Of a stretch of DNA of 64,000 nt, positions 1 to 9,839 are shown piece by piece. Source of the stretch: Janthinobacterium sp. PC23-8 (GTDB lineage Bacteria > Pseudomonadota > Gammaproteobacteria > Burkholderiales > Burkholderiaceae_D); NCBI RefSeq assembly GCF_002250505.1, contig NZ_NJGY01000002.1, positions 426,839 to 490,838 of the forward strand, in the 5' to 3' direction. Every line of letters starts with the position of its first letter. Within the stretch, counting starts at the first letter, position 1. The notes beneath the pieces are model-generated. The model worked only from the letters and a program-made list of their open reading frames with translations. It did no database searches and was not told the DNA's origin. The translations under genes were made by a program, and so were the position numbers.

Positions 1-2
1 AA

Positions 3-929
3 GTAATTACCGCCACCCTGCTGTTGTCCGCCGCCTGCAGCGCTTTTGCTGCCGACAAACCGTTGAAATCGATCGGCGTGAGCGTGGGCGACCTGGCCAA
101 CCCGTTCTTCGTGGCAATTGGCCGCGGCGCTGAAGAAAGCGCCAGGAAAATCGGCGGCGCTGGCGTGAAAGTGACCACCGTATCGAGCAAGTACGACTTG
201 AACACCCAGGTCGACCAGATCGAAAACTTTATCGCCAACAAGACTGACATCATCATTCTGAATGCGGTCGACTCCAAGGGCATCGCACCGGCCATCAAGA
301 AAGCGCGCAATGCCGGCGTAGTGGTGATCGCGGTCGACGTCGGCGCCGTCGGCGCTTCGGCCACCGTGATGTCCGACAACACCATGGCTGGCGACGTCTC
401 GTGCGCCTACCTGGCCAAGCAGATCGGCGGCAAGGGCAATGTGGTGATCCTGAACGGCCCACCGGTGACCTCCGTGATCGACCGCGTCAACGGTTGCAAG
501 AAAACCCTGGCCGCCTTCAAGGACATCAAAGTCCTGTCGGACAACCAGAACGCCAACGGCAGCCGTGACGGCGGCATGACCGTGATGTCGAACCTGCTGA
601 CGGCCCATCCGAAGATCGATGGCGTGTTCGCCATCAACGATCCTACCGGCATCGGCGCCGAACTGGCGATCAAGCAAGCCAAGCGCACCGACGTGAAACT
701 GATCACCGCCGTCGATGGCGCGCCCGATGCCCAGAACGCCCTGAAAAACAAGGCGGGCCTGTTCGCCGCCACCTCGGCGCAAAACCCTTACCGCATGGCC
801 ACCGAGGCAGTGCAGATGGGTTACGACATCATGAATGGCCGTACGCCGAAACAAACCATGGTGCTGCTGCCGACCCCGGCCATCACCAAGGAAAACGTCG
901 CGACCTACACGGGCTGGGTAAAGAACTGA
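3..929 (+). CDS. Sugar ABC transporter periplasmic substrate-binding protein (5' end outside window)
   Basis: This is a periplasmic binding protein of the ribose/galactose type (Peripla_BP_4 family). The reading frame is open to the left edge and begins inside a signal peptide (hydrophobic residues, then AFAADKP, cleavage after AFA), so the real start lies upstream; TTG at 24 is not a credible start. Family features visible are the early strand IGVSVGDLANPFF, the ligand-pocket segment NAVDSKG and the C-terminal TPAITKENV. It precedes the ATPase and permease genes, so it should deliver the sugar to that importer. The sugar cannot be read from the sequence; ribose-like is the family default. 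Confidence 0.9.
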   Translation, partial: VITATLLLSAACSAFAADKPLKSIGVSVGDLANPFFVAIGRGAEESARKIGGAGVKVTTVSSKYDLNTQVDQIENFIANKTDIIILNAVDSKGIAPAIKKARNAGVVVIAVDVGAVGASATVMSDNTMAGDVSCAYLAKQIGGKGNVVILNGPPVTSVIDRVNGCKKTLAAFKDIKVLSDNQNANGSRDGGMTVMSNLLTAHPKIDGVFAINDPTGIGAELAIKQAKRTDVKLITAVDGAPDAQNALKNKAGLFAATSAQNPYRMATEAVQMGYDIMNGRTPKQTMVLLPTPAITKENVATYTGWVKN

Positions 930-960
930 TCTGGCTGACCTGAACCACGCGTCGTCCGCT

Positions 961-974
961 CCGGCTTCGGCCGG
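961..974 (+). other. UUCG-tetraloop hairpin between binding-protein and ATPase genes
   Basis: The sequence CCGGC-TTCG-GCCGG forms a 5-bp stem with a very stable UUCG loop, 32 bases after the binding-protein stop. Hairpins here in ABC operons often protect the 3' end of the binding-protein message so that it is made in excess over the membrane parts. That role is inferred. Confidence 0.4.
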
Positions 975-1010
975 TGGCGGGCGGCAGTTTCAAAGCAAGG
1001 AAGGACAGTC

Positions 1011-2510
1011 ATGAGCGACGAAATCATTTTTGAAATGCGCGGCATCGAGAAGCGCTTTGGCGCCACGCGCGCGCTGCGCGGCGTGCACCTGACGGTGCGC
1101 AGCGGCGAAATCCATGCCGTGATGGGCGAAAACGGTGCTGGAAAAAGTACCCTGATGAAAATCCTGTCAGGCGTGTACACCCCCGACGCCGGTGAAATCA
1201 TCCTGGATGGCAAGCCGATCAGGATCCGCAATCCGGGCGAGGCCCGCGCATTGGGCATCAACCTGATCTACCAGGAACTGAGCGTGGCCAAAAACATGAC
1301 GGTGGCGCAGAACGTCTTCATGGGCAGCGAGCCCAAGGGACCGTTCTTTACCGTCAGGGGCGGCGAAATGCGCGCCCGTACCAATGCCATTCTGGCCGAC
1401 CTCGGTTCACGCTTCAACGCCGACACCATGGTCTCGACGTTATCGATCGCCGAGCAGCAGCAGGTGGAAATTGCCCGTGCCCTGGTGCACGAGAGCCGCA
1501 TCCTGATCATGGACGAACCGACGGCGGCCCTGTCCGACCGTGAAACCGAACAATTGTTCCGCATTATCGAAGAACAGCGCGACAAAGGCCTGGCCATCCT
1601 CTACATCAGCCACCGCATGGCCGAGGTGGAACGCCTGGCGCGCCGTATCACGGTGCTGCGCGACGGCGCCTATGTGGGCGAGCTGGGCAAGGACGAACTC
1701 GATCAGAAAAAAGTCGTGCAAATGATGGTCGGCCGGCCCGCCGACGACTTTTATTCGCACGAGCGGCGCACCGCGCGCGGCGCCGAGCGCCTGCGCGTGG
1801 AAAATGTCGGCGCAGGCAAGGTCAAGCCGGCCAGCTTCGTGCTGCACGCCGGTGAAGTGACGGGACTGGCGGGCCTGGTCGGTGCCGGCCGCACGGAACT
1901 GGCGCGCCTGATCTTTGGCGCCGACAAGAAGCAGTCGGGCCAGGTCTGGCTCGACGGCCAGGAAGTGCATATCGGCGAGCCTTTGGCCGCGATCCGCCAC
2001 GGCATCGGCTACCTGCCGGAAGACCGCAAGAGCCTGGGGCTGTTCATGCAGTTGTCGGCGATGGAAAACATGTCGATGAACATCCTGTCGCAGAACGCGA
2101 CGGCCGGCGTGGTCGACCGCCGCGCGCTGACCCGCCTCACGCGCGAGGCGATCAGCAGCCTGAACGTGAAAGTATCGGGACCGGAAGGCATCGTCGGCGG
2201 CCTGTCGGGCGGCAACCAGCAAAAAGTGCTGCTGGCGCGCTGGCTGGCGATCAAGCCGAAAGTGCTGATCCTCGACGAGCCGACGCGCGGCGTCGACGTC
2301 GGTGCCAAAAGCGAGATCTACAAGATCATCCACCAGTTGGCGGACTCGGGCACGGCCGTGCTGTGCATTTCCAGCGAACTGGCCGAACTGGTCGGCATCT
2401 GCGACCGCGTGATGGTGATGTGCGAAGGCCGCCTGACGGGCGAAGTAACGGGCGACGATATCACGCAGGAAAAAATCCTTGCCTATGCCACCCATCTGGA
2501 CGCCGCTTAA
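1011..2510 (+). CDS. Sugar ABC transporter ATP-binding protein (RbsA/MglA type, two ABC domains)
   Basis: A 499-residue protein with two fused ATPase domains, as in RbsA, XylG and MglA. The first has Walker A GENGAGKST (about residue 38), signature LSIAEQQQVEIARAL and Walker B ILIMDEPTAAL. The second has the degenerate Walker A GLVGAGRTE typical of the family, signature LSGGNQQKVLLARWL and Walker B VLILDEPTRGVDVGAK. The start is set by AAGGAAGGA about 7 bases upstream. It powers uptake through the permease encoded 24 bases downstream, with the upstream binding protein supplying the sugar. Substrate unknown. Confidence 0.95.
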   Translation: MSDEIIFEMRGIEKRFGATRALRGVHLTVRSGEIHAVMGENGAGKSTLMKILSGVYTPDAGEIILDGKPIRIRNPGEARALGINLIYQELSVAKNMTVAQNVFMGSEPKGPFFTVRGGEMRARTNAILADLGSRFNADTMVSTLSIAEQQQVEIARALVHESRILIMDEPTAALSDRETEQLFRIIEEQRDKGLAILYISHRMAEVERLARRITVLRDGAYVGELGKDELDQKKVVQMMVGRPADDFYSHERRTARGAERLRVENVGAGKVKPASFVLHAGEVTGLAGLVGAGRTELARLIFGADKKQSGQVWLDGQEVHIGEPLAAIRHGIGYLPEDRKSLGLFMQLSAMENMSMNILSQNATAGVVDRRALTRLTREAISSLNVKVSGPEGIVGGLSGGNQQKVLLARWLAIKPKVLILDEPTRGVDVGAKSEIYKIIHQLADSGTAVLCISSELAELVGICDRVMVMCEGRLTGEVTGDDITQEKILAYATHLDAA

Positions 2511-2534
2511 AAAATCAATACAGGGAGAACTATC

Positions 2535-3545
2535 ATGACTACCACCACCACCGGCGGCGCGGCCAACGCCCGCCAACCTTTCAATGCCTCGAACCTGATG
2601 CGCCGCCTGGGCATGCTGCCCGTGCTGGTGGTGCTCTACCTGGCCATGTACGGCCTGACCGTGTATTTCTCGGCCAGTGGCGAGTCGACCTTCATGACCA
2701 GCAACAACACCATGAATATCTTCCGCCAGGTGTCGATCAATATCGTGCTCGCCTCGGGCATGACCTTTGTCATTCTCACCAGCGGCATCGACCTGTCGGT
2801 CGGCTCGGTGCTGGCGGTGTCGGCCGTAGCCGGCATGCTGATGTCGCTGTCGGCGCAGTTCGCCGGCTTCTCGATCCCCACCTTCCTGATCGTCGGCCTG
2901 CTGCTGGGCGCCCTGAACGGCGTACTGGTGGCGCTGGTCGGCCTGAACCCGTTTGTGGTGACCTTGGGTACCATGACGGCGCTGCGCGGCGCGGCCTATT
3001 TGCTGGCCGACGGCACCAGCGTGCTGAACACGGAGATCCCGAGCTTCGAATGGATGGGCAACGGCAGCTTCCTGGCCATTCCCTGGCTGATCTGGCTGGC
3101 CGCGCTGGTGGTGATCCTGACCTGGTTTATCCTGCGCAAGACCACCCTCGGCCTGCATATTTATGCTGTCGGCGGCAATATCCAGGCGGCCCGCCTGACC
3201 GGCATCAAGGTCGGCCTGGTACTGATGTTTGTCTACACGATCAGCGGCCTGTTCGCCGGCCTGGGCGGCGCCATGTCGGCCAGCCGCCTGTATGCGGCCA
3301 ACGGCAACTGGGGCACCGGCTATGAGCTCGACGCGATTGCTGCGGTGGTGCTGGGCGGCACCAGCCTGATGGGCGGCGTCGGTTCCGTCTGGGGCACCGT
3401 GATCGGCGCCCTGATCATCGGCGTGATGAACAACGGCTTGACCATCCTGGGCCTGTCGTCGTTCTGGCAGTATGTGGCCAAGGGCGTGGTGATTGTTCTT
3501 GCGGTGATTCTCGATAAATGGCGTCAGAGCCACGCGCAGAATTAA
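2535..3545 (+). CDS. Sugar ABC transporter permease (RbsC type)
   Basis: A 336-residue inner-membrane protein of the BPD_transp_2 (RbsC/XylH/MglC) family with about eight to ten hydrophobic segments. The conserved GIDLSVGSV motif lies near residue 97, followed by LNPFVVTLGTM and the family block YAVGGNIQAARLTGI. The start follows GGGAGAA by 6 bases. It is the last gene of the three-gene importer and is followed directly by a strong hairpin. Confidence 0.95.
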   Translation: MTTTTTGGAANARQPFNASNLMRRLGMLPVLVVLYLAMYGLTVYFSASGESTFMTSNNTMNIFRQVSINIVLASGMTFVILTSGIDLSVGSVLAVSAVAGMLMSLSAQFAGFSIPTFLIVGLLLGALNGVLVALVGLNPFVVTLGTMTALRGAAYLLADGTSVLNTEIPSFEWMGNGSFLAIPWLIWLAALVVILTWFILRKTTLGLHIYAVGGNIQAARLTGIKVGLVLMFVYTISGLFAGLGGAMSASRLYAANGNWGTGYELDAIAAVVLGGTSLMGGVGSVWGTVIGALIIGVMNNGLTILGLSSFWQYVAKGVVIVLAVILDKWRQSHAQN

Positions 3546-3550
3546 AGTCC

Positions 3551-3596
3551 GGGGTCAGACCCTCAACACCGCTAACGGTGACGGGGGGCTGACCCC
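3551..3596. terminator. Strong hairpin between convergent genes, GGGGTCAG/CTGACCCC repeat
   Basis: An outer 8-bp stem (3551-3558 with 3589-3596), a GC-rich middle section and an inner 5-bp stem CACCG/CGGTG around a CTAA loop give one long hairpin. It sits between the ends of the permease gene and a convergent acetyltransferase gene. There is no U-tract, so it may act with Rho or as a transcript-end stabiliser. From memory, the outer sequence resembles a repeat common between genes in Oxalobacteraceae. Confidence 0.6.
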
Positions 3597-3606
3597 AGCA
3601 GTTGCT

Positions 3607-4047
3607 TTACTTGATCACCAGGCGCATTTCAATATGCGCTATCCCCGCCTCCTCGAACTCCTCCCCCTGCTGCACAAAACCATGGCGCGCATAGAATGGC
3701 GCGGCCACGCTCTGCGCATTGAGCACCACGGCGGCGTCGCCGCGTTCGCGCGCCTGCGCCATCAGCAATTGCAAAATGGCGCCGCCGACACCGCTGCCGC
3801 GGCCAGGCTGGCGCACGGCCATGCGGCCGATATGGCCGTCCGGCAGCAAGCGGCCGGTGCCGATGGCGCTACCAACAGCGTCATAGGCAACGGCGTGCAG
3901 GCAGACGGCGTCCATCTCGTCGAGTTCGATCTCGGCGGGAACCTTTTGTTCATCAACAAAGACTGCAAAACGGATGGTGGACGCGTCGGGGCCCAAGGTG
4001 GCCCAGTCGCCGAGGCGGATGGTGTAGTTGCTTGTATCGTGATTCAT
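3607..4047 (-). CDS. GNAT family N-acetyltransferase
   Basis: A 146-residue single-domain acetyltransferase. The acetyl-CoA loop is visible as RMAVRQPGRGSGVGG (motif A), followed by a C-terminal NAQSVAAPFYARHGF motif B region. The N-terminal FAVFVDEQKVPAEIELDE resembles the ElaA/YjcF branch. I start at the Met followed by NHDTSNYTIRLGDWA; an upstream in-frame Met at 4077 would add ten residues and neither has a good ribosome site. The acetylated substrate is unknown. Confidence 0.85.
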   Translation of the reverse strand: MNHDTSNYTIRLGDWATLGPDASTIRFAVFVDEQKVPAEIELDEMDAVCLHAVAYDAVGSAIGTGRLLPDGHIGRMAVRQPGRGSGVGGAILQLLMAQARERGDAAVVLNAQSVAAPFYARHGFVQQGEEFEEAGIAHIEMRLVIK

Positions 4048-4105
4048 GATGGCATCGGAGTGGAAACAGGCCGCCATTGTCGCACGGCCCGCGATGCCGG
4101 GAAAA

Positions 4106-5101
4106 TCAGCTGAGCTTGACCAGCTGCTTGCCGAAGTTACGGCCTTTCAACAGACCGATGAACGCTTGCGGCGCGCTGGCCAGGCCGTCGGCGACGGACT
4201 CGCGGAATTTCAGCTGGCCCGACGCCACCAGCTTGCCCAGCTCGGCCAGGCCTTCCGGCCACAGTTCCGGCTGCTCGCCGACGATAAAGCCGCGCACGGT
4301 CAGGCGGTTGATCAGGATCAGGCGGAAATTGTCGATGGGGGTCGGCTGGCCGTCATAGCCGGCGATCCAGCCGCACAGGGCGATGCGGCCAAAGGCGTTG
4401 GTGCGCGCCAGCGCCGTGTCAAATACCTTGCCGCCGACGTTTTCAAAGATGGCGTCGATGCCGCTTGGGGTAGCCGCTTCCAGGTCGGCTTCCAGCTTGC
4501 CCGCCTTGTAGTCGACGCAGGCATCAAAGCCCAGCTCGTCCACCACATAGGCGCATTTTTCCGGGCCGCCGGCAATGCCGACCACGCGGCAGCCTTTGAG
4601 CTTGGCCAGTTGGCCCACCACGCTGCCGACGGCGCCGCTGGCGGCCGACACCACCACCGTTTCGCCCGCTTTCGGCGCCATGATATGGTTTAAGCCGTAC
4701 CAGGCCGTCATGCCGGGCATGCCGACCGACCCCAGGTAGGCCGATTCCGGCACATCGCTGGTATCGACCTTGCGCAGCATGGTGCCGTCGGACACGGCCA
4801 CTTCAGTCCAGCCCAGGGCGCCGACGACGGTGTCGCCCACCGTGAATTTCGGGTGTTTCGATTCGATCACTTCGCCGACGGTGCCGCCGATCATGGTCTC
4901 GCCCAAAGCCTGCGAGGCCGCGTAGCTCTTGCTCTCGCTCATGCGGCCGCGCATATAGGGGTCCAGCGACAGGTAATGATTGCGTACCAGCAGCTCGCCA
5001 TCCTTGATGGTGGGTATCTCGACAGTTTCCAGGCGGAAGTTATCGGGCTGGACTTCGGCTGTAGGGCGGGAGGCGAGGACGATGCGTTGGAAGGTGGTCA
5101 T
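4106..5101 (-). CDS. NADP-dependent oxidoreductase of the CurA / leukotriene B4 dehydrogenase type
   Basis: A 331-residue medium-chain reductase without the structural zinc site. The N-terminal LSLDPYMRGRM and the Rossmann motif AASGAVGSVVGQLAKLKG (about residue 152) mark the family that reduces activated C=C bonds of enones (E. coli CurA, prostaglandin reductase). ENVGG and the C-terminal GRNFGKQLVKL are also characteristic. It lies upstream of a small Dabb-domain gene and a thiolase on the same strand, suggesting a lipid or carbonyl catabolic group. Its natural substrate is not evident. Confidence 0.9.
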   Translation of the reverse strand: MTTFQRIVLASRPTAEVQPDNFRLETVEIPTIKDGELLVRNHYLSLDPYMRGRMSESKSYAASQALGETMIGGTVGEVIESKHPKFTVGDTVVGALGWTEVAVSDGTMLRKVDTSDVPESAYLGSVGMPGMTAWYGLNHIMAPKAGETVVVSAASGAVGSVVGQLAKLKGCRVVGIAGGPEKCAYVVDELGFDACVDYKAGKLEADLEAATPSGIDAIFENVGGKVFDTALARTNAFGRIALCGWIAGYDGQPTPIDNFRLILINRLTVRGFIVGEQPELWPEGLAELGKLVASGQLKFRESVADGLASAPQAFIGLLKGRNFGKQLVKLS

Positions 5102-5125
5102 GGCGTTCCTTTGATGTTGGTGACG

Positions 5126-5428
5126 TTAAATCTCGTAATCCATGCATTGCCGTGACTCGCGCACGGCGCCAAAAAACGGCTTGATCTTCACGTGTTCGGG
5201 ATGGTTCTGGTAGGCGTCGAGCGACTCGCGGCTGTCGAACTCGCTGTACAGCACGATGTCATAAGTCGCTTCCAGGCCGCTCTGGGCCACGGCCGCTTCG
5301 AATTTCAATATGCCGGGCACCAGCGAAGAACAGCTGTCGAGCAGGGCCTTGAGCTTCACGGCGTTGGTGGCGCGGTCAGCGCCTTCGGCGTGTTCCTTGA
5401 GTTTCCAGAAAACAATGTGCTTGATCAT
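5126..5428 (-). CDS. Dabb-domain (stress-responsive alpha/beta barrel) protein
   Basis: A 100-residue protein starting MIKHIVFWKLKE, the typical first strand of the Dabb fold, and containing YDIVLYSEFDSRESLDAYQ, the family's second half. Such proteins form dimeric ferredoxin-like barrels; some are enzymes, most have unknown roles. The frame stays open upstream past the Met at 5428, but that extension is Arg-rich and antisense to the neighbouring thiolase, so it is not coding. The gene lies between the enoyl reductase and the thiolase on the same strand. Confidence 0.85.
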   Translation of the reverse strand: MIKHIVFWKLKEHAEGADRATNAVKLKALLDSCSSLVPGILKFEAAVAQSGLEATYDIVLYSEFDSRESLDAYQNHPEHVKIKPFFGAVRESRQCMDYEI

Positions 5429-5502
5429 GATGGGGGCAATGGAGTACGAGAGAGCCAATACTGTAACCGCTATCGGCTCGCTGTGCAGCACGCTAGCCCG
5501 GG

Positions 5503-6681
<1,179 letters not shown>

Positions 6682-6749
6682 GTTACGTCTCCTGGGTGAT
6701 AGTAAGTAGGTGGCTGAGAATAGCATATTTAAGTACGGTCGTTCGCTAT

Positions 6750-6777
6750 CTGCAAAGGCCTTGCAAAGCGTTTGCAG
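6750..6777. promoter_or_regulatory. Candidate operator: three TGCAAA/TTTGCA half-sites
   Basis: Within the divergent thiolase/transporter gap the sequence carries CTGCAAA at 6750, TTGCAAA at 6761 and TTTGCAG at 6771. The outer pair is a perfect 7-bp inverted repeat and the inner pair forms TGCAAA-GCG-TTTGCA. This looks like a binding site for a dimeric repressor controlling both genes. I cannot name the regulator. A TATAAA at 6871-6876 could be the -10 of the transporter. Confidence 0.4.
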
Positions 6778-6894
6778 AACGTCGATATTGTAAGCGCCGC
6801 GTAAGGTTGCAGGGACAGACTGCCCTTAGCTGTTGCAAGAATGGTCAGCAAGACCTCGGCAACGGTTCACTATAAAACATAGGGAGACAACACC

Positions 6895-8595
6895 ATGGCA
6901 ACACCATCCGGCTCGGCCGACGTGCGGAAATTTGCGGCCAAAGGGGCGCCGATGACCAAGGAGGAACGCAAGGTCATCTTTGCTTCCTCGCTCGGCACCG
7001 TCTTTGAGTGGTACGACTTTTATCTGTACGGTTCGCTCGCATCGATTATCGCCAAGCAGTTCTTTATCGGCGACCCCACCACCACCTTCATTTTCGCGCT
7101 GCTGGCCTTTGCCGCCGGCTTTATCGTGCGTCCGTTCGGCGCACTGGTGTTTGGCCGCCTGGGCGACATGATCGGTCGTAAATATACCTTTTTGATCACC
7201 ATCCTGATCATGGGCGGCTCGACCTTTATCGTCGGCCTGCTGCCGGGCCATGCCTCGATCGGCATCGCCGCACCGATCATCCTCGTCATGCTGCGCATTT
7301 TGCAAGGCCTGGCGCTGGGCGGCGAATACGGCGGCGCAGCCACCTATGTGGCCGAACACGCTCCCGAAGGCAAGCGCGGGGCCTTTACCGCCTGGATACA
7401 GACCACGGCCACGCTGGGCTTTTTCCTGTCGCTGATGGTCATCCTCGGTACCCGCCTGGCGACCGGAGAAGCAGCGTTCGAAGCCTGGGGCTGGCGCGTG
7501 CCGTTCCTGGTGTCGGTGGTGCTGCTTGGTATTTCTGTGTGGATCCGCCTGGCCATGAATGAATCGCCGGCGTTTTCCAAGATGAAAGCCGAAGGCAAGA
7601 CCTCGAAAGCCCCGCTGACCGAAGCCTTCGGCCAGTGGCGCAACCTGAAAATCGTGATCCTGGCCCTGATCGGCCTGACCGCCGGCCAGGCCGTGGTGTG
7701 GTACACGGGCCAGTTCTACGCCCTGTTCTTCATGATCCAGACCCTGAAAGTGGACCTGGCCACGGCCAATATCCTGATCGCCGTCGCCCTGCTGCTCGGC
7801 ACGCCATTCTTCCTGTTCTTCGGCAGCCTGTCGGACCGCATCGGCCGCAAGTACATCATTCTCGGCGGCTGCCTGATCGCCGCCCTGACCTACTTCCCGA
7901 TCTTCAGCGGCCTGACCCACTTCGCCAATCCGCAGCTGGAAACGGCACTGAAGAATTCGCCGGTGGTGGTGGTGGCCGATCCGGCGTCCTGCCACTTCCA
8001 GTTCAACCTGACCGGCACCAAGAAGTTCCCATCTTCGTGCGACATCGCCACCGGCTTTTTGTCGAACAGTTCGGTGAACTACACCAAGGAAGACGCACCG
8101 GCCGGCAGCCTGGCCAAGGTGCGCATCGGCGCCAAGGAGTTTACGTCCTTTAACGCCGTCATGACGGCCGACGGCCTGAACTTCGATGCCGACAGCAAAG
8201 CGAAAGAAGCGGCCTTCAAGAAAGAAATCGGCGCCGGCGTCAAGGAAGCGGGCTACCCTGCCAAGGCCGACCCTGACCGCATCAACAAGCCGATGGTGGT
8301 GCTGCTGCTGTTTATCCTGGTGCTGTACGTGACCATGGTGTACGGCCCGATCGCCGCCATGCTGGTGGAAATGTTCCCGACCCGCATACGCTATACCTCG
8401 ATGTCGCTGCCTTACCATATCGGCAATGGCTGGTTCGGCGGCCTGCTGCCGACCACCGCGTTTGCGCTGGTGGCCTTCAAGGGCGACATCTATTATGGCC
8501 TGTGGTATCCGATCGTGGTGGCCCTGGCCACGGTGGTGATCGGCACCCTGTTCGTGCGTGAAACCAAGGACAACAATATCTACGCCGACGACTGA
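6895..8595 (+). CDS. MFS metabolite:H+ symporter (MHS family) with large periplasmic insertion
   Basis: A 566-residue transporter, longer than the usual 430-450 of this family (ProP, ShiA, KgtP). The N-terminus has the MHS hallmarks GTVFEWYDFYLYG and GRLGDMIGRKY, then LGGEYGGAATYVAEHAP; the second half repeats GSLSDRIGRKY. Residues about 343-463, between predicted helices 9 and 10, form a soluble Lys/Ala-rich insertion with two cysteines, predicted periplasmic. The start follows GGGAGACAACACC. It is divergent from the thiolase; the substrate is probably an organic acid or zwitterion. Confidence 0.93.
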   Translation: MATPSGSADVRKFAAKGAPMTKEERKVIFASSLGTVFEWYDFYLYGSLASIIAKQFFIGDPTTTFIFALLAFAAGFIVRPFGALVFGRLGDMIGRKYTFLITILIMGGSTFIVGLLPGHASIGIAAPIILVMLRILQGLALGGEYGGAATYVAEHAPEGKRGAFTAWIQTTATLGFFLSLMVILGTRLATGEAAFEAWGWRVPFLVSVVLLGISVWIRLAMNESPAFSKMKAEGKTSKAPLTEAFGQWRNLKIVILALIGLTAGQAVVWYTGQFYALFFMIQTLKVDLATANILIAVALLLGTPFFLFFGSLSDRIGRKYIILGGCLIAALTYFPIFSGLTHFANPQLETALKNSPVVVVADPASCHFQFNLTGTKKFPSSCDIATGFLSNSSVNYTKEDAPAGSLAKVRIGAKEFTSFNAVMTADGLNFDADSKAKEAAFKKEIGAGVKEAGYPAKADPDRINKPMVVLLLFILVLYVTMVYGPIAAMLVEMFPTRIRYTSMSLPYHIGNGWFGGLLPTTAFALVAFKGDIYYGLWYPIVVALATVVIGTLFVRETKDNNIYADD

Positions 8596-8630
8596 TGCAG
8601 CGCCGCACCGGCCAGAGCGCCGGTGCATCA

Positions 8631-8668
8631 AAAAAACGCCGCCGGGAAAGCTCCCGGCGGCGTTTTTT
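8631..8668. terminator. Bidirectional Rho-independent terminator
   Basis: An 11-bp perfect stem CGCCGCCGGGA/TCCCGGCGGCG with an AAGC loop is flanked by six A on the left and six T on the right, so it works in both directions. It ends the MHS transporter gene and the convergent small lipoprotein gene. A second GC-rich hairpin, GCACCGG/CCGGTGC, lies just before it at 8605-8626. Confidence 0.9.
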
Positions 8669-8683
8669 CATGCCGGACCCGGC

Positions 8684-8884
8684 TTATTTTTCGTTCGCGC
8701 CCTTCTTCTGGTCGCGCTGCTGCACATATTCCTGGTAGCTGGTCTGGTTGCGCTTGCGGCAGGCGTTGCGGTCGTCAAAATTGTTGAGACTGTTGCAGTA
8801 CTCACCGATCTTGTCCCGATTCGCATCATACAAAACCTCGCAGCCGGTGATGGCCAACAAACAGGGGACGATCAGATATTTCAT
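8684..8884 (-). CDS. Small lipoprotein of unknown function
   Basis: A 66-residue protein beginning MKYLIVPCLLAITGC, a short signal peptide with lipobox ITGC, so it should be lipidated on the first Cys. The mature part is hydrophilic, holds two more cysteines (EYCNSL and NACRKR) and ends in a Lys/Glu-rich tail. GAGAGA precedes the start at 8884; an upstream in-frame Met at 8935 would mask the lipobox. I do not recognise the family. Confidence 0.7.
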   Translation of the reverse strand: MKYLIVPCLLAITGCEVLYDANRDKIGEYCNSLNNFDDRNACRKRNQTSYQEYVQQRDQKKGANEK

Positions 8885-9059
8885 TGCATCTCTCATGGCA
8901 TGGTGTGAATGAACTGCGAAAGGACTGCACGACAAAGAACGCTCGACAGCTTTATCTTAACGCGATCATGACGAAAAGTACAAGCGCTCGGTTTTACATT
9001 TTGGAAAGGTGAGCGCTGCCGCATGCTACAGTCCGCCTTTTCAAACACCCGCCCATAGC

Positions 9060-9839
9060 ATGACCGTTAGCACGCACACCATCCCCCCCGCTCCCTGCGG
9101 CCCATTCCAGGCGGCCTATCTGGACCTGATCGACGACCTGCGCACCGCCTTGCACGCGCAGGCCGGCGAGCTGCTCGATGGTATTTATTTGTACGGCAGT
9201 GTGGCGCGCGGCGACGCCGTGCCGGGCGTGTCGGACCTGGACGTGACCCTGATCCTGCGCCACCGGCCTGCGCCGCGCGACACCAGCATGCTCGAAGCGC
9301 TGCGCCTGGCGCTGGCGGCGCGCCATCCCGAAGTGAGCAAGATCGATTTCGATATCGGCACCCGCATCGACGCGCTGGCGCCGCGCCACCTGCACAGCTG
9401 GGGCTACTGGCTCAAGCACCACTGCCGCTGCATCTGGGGCAACGACCTGTCCCGCTGCTTCACGCCGTTCCCGCCGTCGCGCACCATCGCCCTGGCCATC
9501 AATGGCGACGCCGTCGAGGTACTCGGACGCCAGGCACGGGAGATCGAGCAACTGCGGGAACAGCCCCCGGATGCGGCAAAAATCGTGCGCCGGCAACGCG
9601 AAGCGGCGCGCAAGCTGATCCGCGCCACCAGCGTGCTGCGCGCGGAACATGAACCGTCGTGGCCGCAAACCCTGGAACAGCACGCAGCCTTGTTCTTGAG
9701 CCGCTATCCGGCGATGCGCGAGCAGATCGATTTTTTCATGGTGCATGCGGGCCCGGGCGGTGAGCCGGACGCGCAACTGCCGGCGCGCCTGCGCGCCTTT
9801 GCCACCTGGCTGGCGCAGCAGTTGCAGGATCGGCGTTAG
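9060..9839 (+). CDS. Nucleotidyltransferase-fold protein (AadA-like)
   Basis: A 259-residue protein with the polymerase-beta-type nucleotidyltransferase signature GSVARGDAVPGVSDLDV near residue 45, giving the GS...G...D-x-D metal site, and a third acidic position in KIDFDIG. Similarity to aminoglycoside adenylyltransferases is at fold level only; no resistance role should be read from it. A C-terminal helical region follows. Its last four bases overlap the end of the convergent LysR gene. I chose the Met at 9060, though no clear ribosome site is visible. Confidence 0.75.
   Translation: MTVSTHTIPPAPCGPFQAAYLDLIDDLRTALHAQAGELLDGIYLYGSVARGDAVPGVSDLDVTLILRHRPAPRDTSMLEALRLALAARHPEVSKIDFDIGTRIDALAPRHLHSWGYWLKHHCRCIWGNDLSRCFTPFPPSRTIALAINGDAVEVLGRQAREIEQLREQPPDAAKIVRRQREAARKLIRATSVLRAEHEPSWPQTLEQHAALFLSRYPAMREQIDFFMVHAGPGGEPDAQLPARLRAFATWLAQQLQDRR

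Noticed and set aside
1440-3533. Long open minus-strand frame of about 697 codons
   Set aside because: It is antisense to the clear ATPase and permease genes; the His/Gln/Ala-rich translation has no domains and reflects GC-rich third positions.
6826-8631. Open minus-strand frame of about 600 codons
   Set aside because: Antisense to the MHS transporter and made of His/Gln/Arg-rich filler with no family signature.
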